This document shows, one piece after another, positions 6,941 through 11,547 of a DNA stretch of 11,547 nucleotides. A program made the translations under genes and the position numbers. Positions within the stretch are counted from its first letter, which is position 1. Every line of letters starts with the position of its first letter. The DNA comes from PALSA-612 sp046729255 (GTDB lineage Bacteria > Actinomycetota > Thermoleophilia > Gaiellales > Gaiellaceae). The stretch spans positions 1 to 11,547 of the forward strand of contig JBKPGF010000065.1 in assembly GCA_046729255.1 (NCBI GenBank), read 5' to 3'. The notes beneath the pieces are model-generated. The model was not told the origin of the DNA. It saw only the letters and a program-made list of their open reading frames with translations, and did no database searches.

Positions 6941-7153
6941 TGCAGAAGGCTTGGCAGCCTGCACGCGTTCGGCGAGCTCCTCGACCTTGCCTTCCGCGGA
7001 GTCGAGCCGCTCGCGGCAGATCTCGTAGAGCGCTTCACCCCGCTCCCAGAGCGCGATCGCCTCGTCGACGCCGACGTCTCCGGACTCGAGGCGCTCGACG
7101 ATCGTTCGCAACTCTTCCTCGGCTTGCTCGAACGTCAGCGCCTCGTCGGTCAC
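6938..7153 (-). CDS. xseB: Exodeoxyribonuclease VII small subunit
   Basis: This 71-aa protein has the classic XseB pattern: a helix beginning LTFEQAEEELRTIVERLESG, then DEAIALWERGEALYEICRERL. It forms a helical hairpin that assembles in multiple copies on the XseA coiled coil to make exonuclease VII, which degrades single-stranded DNA. The GTG start at 7153 was chosen because the protein then begins just before the conserved segment and overlaps the xseA stop by 4 bp (GTGA). An upstream extension in the same frame has arginine-rich composition typical of out-of-frame high-GC sequence. No independent ribosome binding site is obvious, so translational coupling with xseA is likely. Confidence 0.93.
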   Translation of the reverse strand: MTDEALTFEQAEEELRTIVERLESGDVGVDEAIALWERGEALYEICRERLDSAEGKVEELAERVQAAKPSA

Positions 7154-8307
7154 GAGCGTGTGTTCTCGACGTGCGCGCCGAAGCCGCCTTCGGCGAGCTC
7201 GACGTCGACACGGTCTCCCTCGGCGAGCGTGGCCGCCGTGCGTACGACGCCGTGGCCTTTCCGGACGATGGCGTAGCCACGGGTGAGGGTTGCCTTCGGC
7301 GAGAGCGCGCGCAGCCGGCCGGCGCACTCGTCGACGGCGGTGCGGCGGCGCTCGAGCAGGAGCCGTCCTCCGCGGCGGAGGCGCTCCGCGTCGCGCTCGA
7401 GCAGCTCCCGCCGACGATCGAGCACTGCTCGCGAGCCGCGCCTCAGTGCGGTGCGGCGGCGGTCAAGCGTCTCGACGAGCTCGGTCAGATCCGGCACGAC
7501 GAGTCGGGCAGCCGCGGTCGGTGTGGATGCCCGCACGTCGGCCGCGAGGTCGCAGAGCGGCGTGTCCTGTTCGTGACCGACGGCGGACACGACCGGGACC
7601 GGGCAGGCGACGACCGCGCGGACGAGGCGCTCGTCGCTGAACGGCAGCAGATCCTCGAAGCTCCCGCCGCCGCGGGCGAGGACGATGACGTCCATTGCCG
7701 GCTGCGCAGCGACCGCCTGCAGGGCGGCTGCCATCTGCTGAGCTGCATAGGGCCCCTGCACGCGCGTCTCGGCGACCAGTACCCGAGCCGGCGGGAACCG
7801 CGCCGTGACGGAGGCGATCACGTCTCGCTTGGCGGCGGCGTCGTTCCCCGTAACCAGCCCGATCCGGCGCGGCAGTCTCGGGAGAGGCCGCTTGCGTTCT
7901 GGGGCGAAGAGACCCTCTGCCGCGAGTTTCTGCTTCAGCCGTTCGAGAGCCGCCAGGTGCGCGCCGAGGCCGAAGCGTTCGATGGACAGCACCTGCAGGC
8001 GGAGCTCCCCCTTCTGCGGCCAGATCTCGGCGCGGCCGTAGACGTGGACCCGCTCACCGTTCGCGAGATCGAGCCCGATGGCGTCGAACCGGCGCCGCGG
8101 CAGCGCCGCTTCGATGCACGCGACGCCGTCGAGGTCCTTCAGGGTGAAGAACACCGTCTGCCAGCGATCCTGCCGCCGGAGCTCGGTCACCTCGCCCTCG
8201 ACCCAGAGCGTCGGCAGCCGGCTCAGCCAGTCGGCCACGCCCCGGGTGAACGCCGCCACGGAGTAGACCTTGCGGTCGCCGTACTCGATCGCTTCGATCT
8301 TTGCCAT
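7150..8307 (-). CDS. xseA: Exodeoxyribonuclease VII large subunit
   Basis: This is the 385-aa catalytic subunit of exonuclease VII. An N-terminal OB-fold (about 13-110, with WVEGEVTEL and FFTLKD) precedes the nuclease core. The core contains GLVTGNDAAAKRDVI (150-164), VLARGGGSFEDLLPFSDE (209-226) and SAVGHEQDTPLCDLAADVRA (241-260). A coiled-coil segment (about 272-335) is shorter than in the roughly 456-residue E. coli protein. The C-terminal LSPKATLTRGYAIVR element (335-349) is also conserved. With XseB it digests single-stranded DNA from both ends during repair. The ATG at 8307 has no Shine-Dalgarno, and a TACCAT box would start transcription one base upstream. The gene overlaps xseB by 4 bp. 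The upstream intergenic region holds three hairpins. Confidence 0.95.
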   Translation of the reverse strand: MAKIEAIEYGDRKVYSVAAFTRGVADWLSRLPTLWVEGEVTELRRQDRWQTVFFTLKDLDGVACIEAALPRRRFDAIGLDLANGERVHVYGRAEIWPQKGELRLQVLSIERFGLGAHLAALERLKQKLAAEGLFAPERKRPLPRLPRRIGLVTGNDAAAKRDVIASVTARFPPARVLVAETRVQGPYAAQQMAAALQAVAAQPAMDVIVLARGGGSFEDLLPFSDERLVRAVVACPVPVVSAVGHEQDTPLCDLAADVRASTPTAAARLVVPDLTELVETLDRRRTALRRGSRAVLDRRRELLERDAERLRRGGRLLLERRRTAVDECAGRLRALSPKATLTRGYAIVRKGHGVVRTAATLAEGDRVDVELAEGGFGAHVENTRS

Positions 8308-8314
8308 GGAGAGG

Positions 8315-8320
8315 ATGGTA
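8315..8320 (-). promoter_or_regulatory. Candidate -10 box (TACCAT) for xseA, near-leaderless
   Basis: TACCAT on the minus strand fits TANNNT and would initiate at 8308, one base before the xseA ATG. The sequence between the box and the ATG (CCTCTCC) is pyrimidine-rich with no Shine-Dalgarno, which fits a leaderless or one-base leader mRNA. If this is correct, the hairpins just upstream lie outside the xseA transcript. Confidence 0.5.
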
Positions 8321-8325
8321 CGCCG

Positions 8326-8344
8326 GGAGAGAACACTTCTCTCC
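8326..8344. terminator. Hairpin 1 of 3 upstream of xseA (8-bp stem, 3-nt loop)
   Basis: GGAGAGAA (8326-8333) and TTCTCTCC (8337-8344) are exact inverted repeats around CAC. This is the last of three stems met by a transcript running from the small-protein gene toward xseA, and it lies just before the candidate xseA -10 box. There is no T-tract. Termination or an operator role are both possible. Confidence 0.4.
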
Positions 8345-8346
8345 GA

Positions 8347-8380
8347 CGAAAGTCCAACGCGTAAGCGAACTGGACTTTCG
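8347..8380. terminator. Hairpin 2 of 3 upstream of xseA (10-bp stem, 14-nt loop)
   Basis: CGAAAGTCCA (8347-8356) and TGGACTTTCG (8371-8380) are perfectly complementary. The stem starts two bases after hairpin 1 ends. The loop contains the palindrome ACGCGT. As no U-run follows on either strand, it is not a textbook intrinsic terminator; it may be part of a structured 3' UTR, a processing site or a protein-binding palindrome. Confidence 0.4.
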
Positions 8381-8393
8381 GCGGCAAACCGAG

Positions 8394-8433
8394 TGACGCC
8401 CTAGCGGGCGGGGGAGTGCCGGCTAGGGCGTCA
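8394..8433. terminator. Hairpin 3 of 3 (12-bp GC-rich stem), likely terminator of the small-protein gene
   Basis: TGACGCCCTAGC (8394-8405) and GCTAGGGCGTCA (8422-8433) are perfectly complementary around a 16-nt G-rich loop. On the minus strand it begins 9 bases after the stop codon of the small-protein gene, the normal place for a terminator. The following sequence has only a short GTTTG, not a real U-tract; high-GC actinobacteria often use such U-less hairpins. Confidence 0.5.
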
Positions 8434-8442
8434 AGAGGAGAG

Positions 8443-8637
8443 CTAGAGGAGGATCTCGGTGGCGAGCTCTGGCCGGCAACCGGCGCGGACGAGGTCCACT
8501 GCCTGGTGCAGGTCGACGTTCGAGTGTGCGAGTCGCTCTGCGAGCGGAAGCGGATACCCAGCCTCGATCAACACGTGAAGCCGCCAGCTTTCGATCTTCA
8601 ATCGCTCGCTGTAGTCGGATTCGACAACCTGTGTCAT
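8443..8637 (-). CDS. Small conserved-looking helical protein of unknown function
   Basis: This 64-aa, largely helical protein has a patterned sequence: ERLKIESWRLHVLIEAGYPL, then LAERLAHSNVDLHQAVDLV, then an ending with CRPELATEILL. It has no signal peptide or membrane segment. I believe similar short proteins occur in related actinobacteria but cannot name a family. The ATG at 8637 is preferred over the in-frame GTG at 8644-8646. AAAGGG (8646-8651) sits 8 nt before the ATG, a good Shine-Dalgarno distance, whereas it would run directly into the GTG. Unlike its neighbours, the gene has a long upstream region (about 190 bp) and a hairpin touching the ribosome binding site, so post-transcriptional control is possible. 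It is followed by a strong hairpin, so it is probably monocistronic. Confidence 0.7.
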   Translation of the reverse strand: MTQVVESDYSERLKIESWRLHVLIEAGYPLPLAERLAHSNVDLHQAVDLVRAGCRPELATEILL

Positions 8638-8645
8638 CTCGCTCA

Positions 8646-8651
8646 CCCTTT
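8646..8651 (-). promoter_or_regulatory. Ribosome binding site AAAGGG deciding the small-protein start
   Basis: AAAGGG on the minus strand, with an 8-nt spacer to the ATG at 8637, favours that codon over the GTG three codons upstream. Its first two bases lie in the base of the compound hairpin 8650-8690, so folding could limit ribosome access. Confidence 0.55.
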
Positions 8652-8690
8652 CCCGGTTCGTGAAGTCTCAGACGAACCCTCCGCCGGGAA
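8650..8690 (-). promoter_or_regulatory. Compound hairpin in the small-protein leader
   Basis: The outer arms TTCCC (8650-8654) and GGGAA (8686-8690) enclose the inner arms GGTTCGT (8655-8661) and ACGAACC (8672-8678), with a 10-nt loop and a 7-nt bulge. All arms are exact complements. In the alternative register, TTCCCGG can pair with CCGGGAA (8684-8690), so two mutually exclusive folds exist near the ribosome binding site. Regulation is inferred; the pairing is seen. Confidence 0.45.
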
Positions 8691-8697
8691 GTTGGAA

Positions 8698-8725
8698 TCG
8701 TTACGGAAGGTTTACGAATGCTCAA
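8698..8725 (-). promoter_or_regulatory. Weak candidate promoter for the small-protein gene
   Basis: On the minus strand, TTGAGC (8725-8720) is followed by a 16-nt spacer and TAACGA (8703-8698). This loosely resembles -35 and -10 boxes. Initiation near 8691 would place the compound hairpin exactly at the 5' end of the mRNA. The match to consensus is poor, so this is tentative. Confidence 0.25.
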
Positions 8726-8744
8726 CGAGGGAGCAACGAAGCTC

Positions 8745-8829
8745 AGAAGGGTTTGGCGAAATGTCGCTCGTCGTCGGGGCGATCCAGCGCGTCACGGACG
8801 ACTCATTCGATGGTTCGCAAAGCCCTTCT
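8745..8829. repeat. Long imperfect inverted repeat after the coiled-coil gene
   Basis: The arms at 8745-8760 (AGAAGGGTTTGGCGAA) and 8814-8829 (TTCGCAAAGCCCTTCT) are complementary at 14 of 16 positions, separated by 53 bases. One arm overlaps the TAG stop of the coiled-coil gene. It may end that operon's transcript or protect its 3' end; no T-tract is present. A smaller GAGC/GCTC stem (8731-8744) lies beside it. Confidence 0.4.
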
Positions 8830-9691
8830 ATGACTCGTCGCCGCGAGAGTGGCTTCCGGCCGTGGATTGGGTGAGCAGTGCCAACCCTCTCCGTGCATGA
8901 TCGGCGAGCGCGTCGTCGAGCTCCCGGGACAGACGCCGCACGGCTTCGTCGCGGGCAGCACGCACCGCCTTGTCGAACTCCTCGGCGGCCGCCTCCACGA
9001 TGCGGTTCGCCTCGCGCTCGAGTGACCGCCCAAGGCGCTCGGCCTGTCTCCGCTCCACGTCGGCGAAGCTCGCCGCCAGGCGTTGGGTGGCGTCCACCTC
9101 CTCACGGGAGATCTGCTCGCGCAGGTCGCGCTCGCGGCGCCGCAGCCGCTCTCCGACCTCGTGCAGAGCCCGCCGGCGCTCGGCCGCCATCTGGTCGAGG
9201 TCGTTCGTCGCCTGCTGAACGGCCTCGGCCGCCGCGTTTTGGATGTCCTCGCGGAGGCGCATGACCGCGACCCGCTGGTCGTCCGCCTCTCCGCGCAGGG
9301 CCTCGGCTTCCTGCATGAGCGTTCGCTCCACCTGGGCCAGGCGTTCTTTCTGTAGCGCCTCGAGCCGGTTGACCTGACCATCGATCTCGCCCGTCGTTCG
9401 CTCGAGATCGTGCGCCCAGGCCGTCAGACGGTCCTCGACCCGCTTCTGGACCTGTACGAGGCGCATCGAGTACTCCGCCGCGGCACGCCGCTCCCTTTCG
9501 GCGAACTCCTCGCGCCACTCCTCGCCAAGGCGGCGAGACTCCTTGACGAGCAGGCTCGTCAGCTCGGCGCGTGCGGCCGCGAGCGCGCGCTTGAGCTCGG
9601 CCGTGCGCTGCTCGTATTCGGCCTCGATGAGGGCGTTCAGCTGTGCGCGTTCGGCGTCGAACGTCTCCTGGGACGACGGGCGGCGGCGCAC
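8828..9691 (-). CDS. Long proline-free coiled-coil protein of unknown function
   Basis: This 287-aa protein is dominated by Ala, Glu, Arg, Leu and Gln. After P5 it has no proline, so residues of about 10-265 can form one nearly continuous helix or coiled coil. There is no signal peptide, membrane segment or enzymatic motif. The C-terminus (from about residue 270) is Ser/Gly-rich. Resemblance to stalk or scaffold proteins such as the V-ATPase subunit E type or DivIVA-like proteins is only compositional. The GTG start is supported by AGGA (9699-9702) 7 nt upstream. The gene starts 17 bp after the UbiA-like membrane protein, so it belongs to that operon and might act at the membrane, but nothing in the sequence proves it. 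A long inverted repeat covers its end. Confidence 0.8.
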   Translation of the reverse strand: MRRRPSSQETFDAERAQLNALIEAEYEQRTAELKRALAAARAELTSLLVKESRRLGEEWREEFAERERRAAAEYSMRLVQVQKRVEDRLTAWAHDLERTTGEIDGQVNRLEALQKERLAQVERTLMQEAEALRGEADDQRVAVMRLREDIQNAAAEAVQQATNDLDQMAAERRRALHEVGERLRRRERDLREQISREEVDATQRLAASFADVERRQAERLGRSLEREANRIVEAAAEEFDKAVRAARDEAVRRLSRELDDALADHARRGLALLTQSTAGSHSRGDES

Positions 9692-9708
9692 TTGTCCATC
9701 CTACGGGT

Positions 9709-10428
9709 TCACACCCGGACGAGAACCAGGGCGACGGCGAGCGCGATGACGGCGGCGGTGAGGGCTCGCAGCGCGTCTTCCGAGCCTTTCGTGAGCAGCC
9801 CGGCGGTGATAGGCAACGTCGCGCCGTCGTCGAGCTCCAGCGAGCCCGACACCTCCCGGACACGCCTTCTCACAAGGCGTACGGGTGTCGACAGACGTCG
9901 CTGCGCAAAGCTGAGCAGTCCCGCGAACACCGCTGCGGCGACGGCGACACGGGTGACGGTCTCGGCAGCGACGGCGTACGCGGCAAGGAGTGGGAGCGAT
10001 CCCCAGGCCAGCGCGAACCAGGTGTCGGAGTGGAACGAGCCTCCGAAGAGCTCGAGGTTGTACGCGACGACGATGAACCCGCCGAAGGCGACAAAGCCGA
10101 GCAGCCAGGGCCACCAGACGATCGCAGCAGCGATGCCGACGCCGACGGCGGCGGCGATGGAAGCGGCGGCCAGGAGCCAGAGGACGCGATCCGGTATGGC
10201 AGTTCCCAGCGGACGGCCCTTGAGCTCGTCGAGCGCGTGCGCGCCGACGCCGAGGCCAAGCGCGAAGGCGACCAGTGCGACCCCGAGCCGGCCGGGAAGC
10301 CAGACGGGTGCCAGCGTCGCTCCGATCACGACGTAGCTCAGGTGCCAGAGCGTGTACGGCACGTGGAGCAGCGTCACGTAGTCGCGCCAGCCGCCCGGGC
10401 CGAGCGCGTACCACGACGTGCGACTCAT
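9709..10428 (-). CDS. Divergent UbiA-like polytopic membrane protein
   Basis: This 239-aa, very hydrophobic protein has about six to eight membrane segments. AHALDELKGRPLGT (63-76) lies where UbiA prenyltransferases carry their NDxxDxxxD...RPL motif, and AYNLELFGG (122-130) followed by FALAWGSLPLLAAY (138-151) resembles the second conserved loop. The Asp-rich motif is reduced to D67-E68 and lacks the usual N-D pair, so catalysis of prenyl transfer is uncertain. A basic cytosolic stretch (177-191) precedes the last helix. The ATG overlaps the stop of the UbiE-like methyltransferase by 4 bp (ATGA). A UbiA-like protein coupled to a UbiE-like enzyme suggests a role in menaquinone or another prenylated lipid, but it could also be a non-enzymatic membrane protein. 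Confidence 0.72.
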   Translation of the reverse strand: MSRTSWYALGPGGWRDYVTLLHVPYTLWHLSYVVIGATLAPVWLPGRLGVALVAFALGLGVGAHALDELKGRPLGTAIPDRVLWLLAAASIAAAVGVGIAAAIVWWPWLLGFVAFGGFIVVAYNLELFGGSFHSDTWFALAWGSLPLLAAYAVAAETVTRVAVAAAVFAGLLSFAQRRLSTPVRLVRRRVREVSGSLELDDGATLPITAGLLTKGSEDALRALTAAVIALAVALVLVRV

Positions 10429-11129
10429 GCTCGCCGGCCCCAGATGACGATGCCGCCTCCGAGCGTCATCGGCCGTTGCCGGACGTCCTCGATCCCGGCC
10501 GCCTTCCAGGCGTCGGCCAGCCGTTCCATCGGCCAGGCGCTCCAGAAGCCCTTGACGCTCGGGCCGAGGAAGTCGCTGACCTCCGCCCAGCCCGGCGAGA
10601 TGAGTCGTCCCGCCAGCGGCAAGCCCACGCGGACATATGCCTCCCAGGCTCCTCGGGCGACTCCGTTACCGGGTACGCCGAACTCGAGCCCTGCGATCGT
10701 TCCTCCCGGCTTCACGACGCGCGCCAGCTCGGTCACGGTCGCCGCGGGATCGTCGACGTACCGAAGGAGATACGTGAAGGTGAGGGCGTCGAACGACGCG
10801 TCTGGAAACGGCAGATGATCGGCATCGCCGTGGACGAGCTCGACCTGCGGTGGAACCCGCTCCCGGGCCACGGCGAGCATCTCCGCGCTCTGGTCGAGTC
10901 CCACGACGCGACAGCCTTTCTGGCGAATGAGCTCGAGCGCGACCGTGCCGGTGCCGGTCGCCACGTCGAGCACGGTGTCGGCCGGGCCGGCGACCGTCCG
11001 TTCCACGAGGAAGCTCCTCCAGCGAGCGTCCTGGCCGAACGAGAGCAGCCGCGCATAGCGGTCGTACGTCGGCCCGAGCGGCGCGAACAGGTCGATCGCG
11101 CGTCGTCGCCGCTCCGAGAGCTCCACCAC
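10425..11129 (-). CDS. UbiE/MenG-type SAM-dependent methyltransferase
   Basis: This 234-aa class I methyltransferase has the UbiE signature. YDRYARLLSFGQDARWR (22-38) matches the family N-terminal motif, VLDVATGTG (53-61) binds SAM, and GLDQSAEML (77-85) follows. GDADHLPFPDASFDALT (101-117) leads into LLRYV, close to the usual LRNV. RVVKPGGTIAGLEF (137-150) and a GGIVIWG ending (225-231) complete the pattern. The expected reaction is C-methylation of demethylmenaquinone at the membrane, though a paralogue acting on another quinone-like substrate is possible, so menG is not assigned. Two adjacent GTG codons (11129 and 11126) could start it; the first coincides with the predicted leaderless transcription start. 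It leads a three-gene operon with the UbiA-like and coiled-coil genes. Confidence 0.84.
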   Translation of the reverse strand: MVELSERRRRAIDLFAPLGPTYDRYARLLSFGQDARWRSFLVERTVAGPADTVLDVATGTGTVALELIRQKGCRVVGLDQSAEMLAVARERVPPQVELVHGDADHLPFPDASFDALTFTYLLRYVDDPAATVTELARVVKPGGTIAGLEFGVPGNGVARGAWEAYVRVGLPLAGRLISPGWAEVSDFLGPSVKGFWSAWPMERLADAWKAAGIEDVRQRPMTLGGGIVIWGRRA

Positions 11130-11135
11130 GCTCCG

Positions 11136-11141
11136 AGTCTA
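11136..11141 (-). promoter_or_regulatory. Candidate -10 box (TAGACT) for the methyltransferase operon, leaderless
   Basis: TAGACT on the minus strand is the same hexamer, at the same spacing, as in front of the deaminase gene. It predicts initiation at 11129, the first G of the GTG start codon. It shares the TA step at 11140-11141 with the opposing -10 box. Confidence 0.6.
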
Positions 11142-11145
11142 AGGT
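11140..11145 (+). promoter_or_regulatory. Candidate -10 box (TAAGGT) for the right-edge gene, leaderless
   Basis: TAAGGT on the plus strand fits TANNNT and predicts initiation at 11152, the first G of the GTG start codon. Because it overlaps the minus-strand -10 box by two bases, both promoters cannot be fully occupied at once. Confidence 0.55.
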
Positions 11146-11151
11146 TCGGCC

Positions 11152-11547
11152 GTGGAACTCAGCGACGAGCTCGAGCAGATCGCCAGAGCGGCGCGAGCCT
11201 ATGCCGAAGACGGCGAGGAGCTTGCCGCCGTCATCCCGGCCGAGCCCGCGCAAGACGTGCGCGTGTTCCTCTGCGCGTTCTCGGCGGGCGGCGACGAGCG
11301 AAGCTGGATCGCGCTGCGCCCCGACGGGAAGGCTGTCCTGGACCGCTCGCTCCTGCGCGACGCGGTCTCGATCGCGGCGCTGTGCGAGCTCGCGGAGGAC
11401 TACGCCGACGGCGTCGACGCGATCGAGGAGCCTCCGCGCCTCGCTTCACCCGCGTATCTCGATGCGATCGGCGCGGCTGCCCGTCGGCTGGAAGAGGGAC
11501 CCGGCTCCCGGTTCACGGAAGGGATGAAGCAGGGCTCCATCGCGGTG
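11152..11547 (+). CDS. Protein of unknown function, runs off the right edge
   Basis: An open frame begins at GTG 11152 and continues for 132 codons without a stop to the window end, so only the N-terminal part is visible. The product is acidic and soluble-looking: a helical start (DELEQIARAARAYAED), a probable strand-rich stretch (VRVFLCAFSAG, SWIALRPDGKAVLD), then further helices ending in FTEGMKQGSIAV. There is no signal peptide and no motif I recognise. The start is supported by a -10 box predicting transcription from the first base of the codon and by strong high-GC codon use throughout. It diverges from the methyltransferase gene with only 22 bp between starts, so the two are likely regulated together. 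Confidence 0.72.
   Translation, partial: MELSDELEQIARAARAYAEDGEELAAVIPAEPAQDVRVFLCAFSAGGDERSWIALRPDGKAVLDRSLLRDAVSIAALCELAEDYADGVDAIEEPPRLASPAYLDAIGAAARRLEEGPGSRFTEGMKQGSIAV

Noticed and set aside
7154..7327. N-terminal extension of xseB into the xseA coding region
   Set aside because: The extension is Arg/Pro-rich and unlike XseB. The GTG at 7153 gives the normal length and a 4-bp overlap with xseA.
6940..8364. Plus-strand open frame (about 474 codons) antisense to xseA and xseB
   Set aside because: It is opposite two strongly conserved genes, with composition typical of antisense high-GC sequence and no recognisable domain.
8326..8433. Riboswitch in the xseA leader
   Set aside because: The best xseA promoter lies downstream of the hairpins, leaving essentially no leader, and no known riboswitch core is recognisable. 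A 3' UTR or terminator role fits better.
8326..8829. Possible CRISPR repeats or a mobile element end in the repeat-rich intergenic stretches
   Set aside because: The stems differ in sequence from each other, there are no regularly spaced direct repeats, and no transposase or target-site duplication is visible.
9643..10818. Plus-strand frame antisense to the UbiA-like and methyltransferase genes
   Set aside because: It is low-complexity Asp/Arg/Gly-rich sequence without motifs, opposite genes with clear membrane or SAM-binding patterns.

Overview
The window looks like a chromosomal segment of a high-GC actinobacterium. The best guess is the Thermoleophilia (Gaiellales/Solirubrobacterales type). 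The reasons are GC of roughly 65-75% over most of the segment, frequent GTG starts, apparent leaderless transcription from TANNNT -10 boxes, a UbiE/MenG-type methyltransferase, and a PimA-like glycosyltransferase beside a polytopic flippase-like protein. The lineage is inferred from recall of protein families, not from a search.

Layout. Positions 141-3054 carry a minus-strand regulatory pair: a stand-alone LuxR/GerE-type HTH protein (87 aa), followed 10 bp later by a large LAL/MalT-like STAND ATPase regulator (879 aa). Base composition changes abruptly inside the large regulator, near position 1380, from about 75% GC on the N-terminal side to about 55-60% GC on the C-terminal side. This suggests a mosaic gene at the edge of a lower-GC block. 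Next on the minus strand is an adenosine-deaminase-family enzyme (3089-4132). It keeps the metal and catalytic residues but lacks two conserved substrate-contact acids. Divergent from it is a plus-strand pair, a GT4 glycosyltransferase and a flippase-like membrane protein sharing a GTGA overlap (4171-6404). This pair probably makes and handles a cell-surface glycolipid.

Positions 6401-8637 are minus strand: a small helical protein, exonuclease VII large and small subunits (xseA, then xseB with a GTGA overlap), and a single-domain cyclic-nucleotide-binding protein. Two structured intergenic stretches flank the small protein. One holds three consecutive perfect hairpins (8326-8433). The other holds a compound hairpin at its ribosome binding site plus a long imperfect inverted repeat upstream. 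Positions 8828-11129 form a three-gene minus-strand operon: a UbiE-like methyltransferase, a divergent UbiA-like membrane protein, and a proline-free coiled-coil protein. A divergent gene of unknown function runs off the right edge.

The most coherent unusual signal is promoter architecture. At least five gene starts have a TANNNT hexamer placed so that transcription would begin on the first base of the start codon, and a sixth would begin one base before it. Two such sets are divergent pairs, and at 11136-11145 the two opposing -10 boxes overlap on a shared TA step. I see no CRISPR array, insertion sequence, tRNA or rRNA, and no clearly new defence or mobile system.
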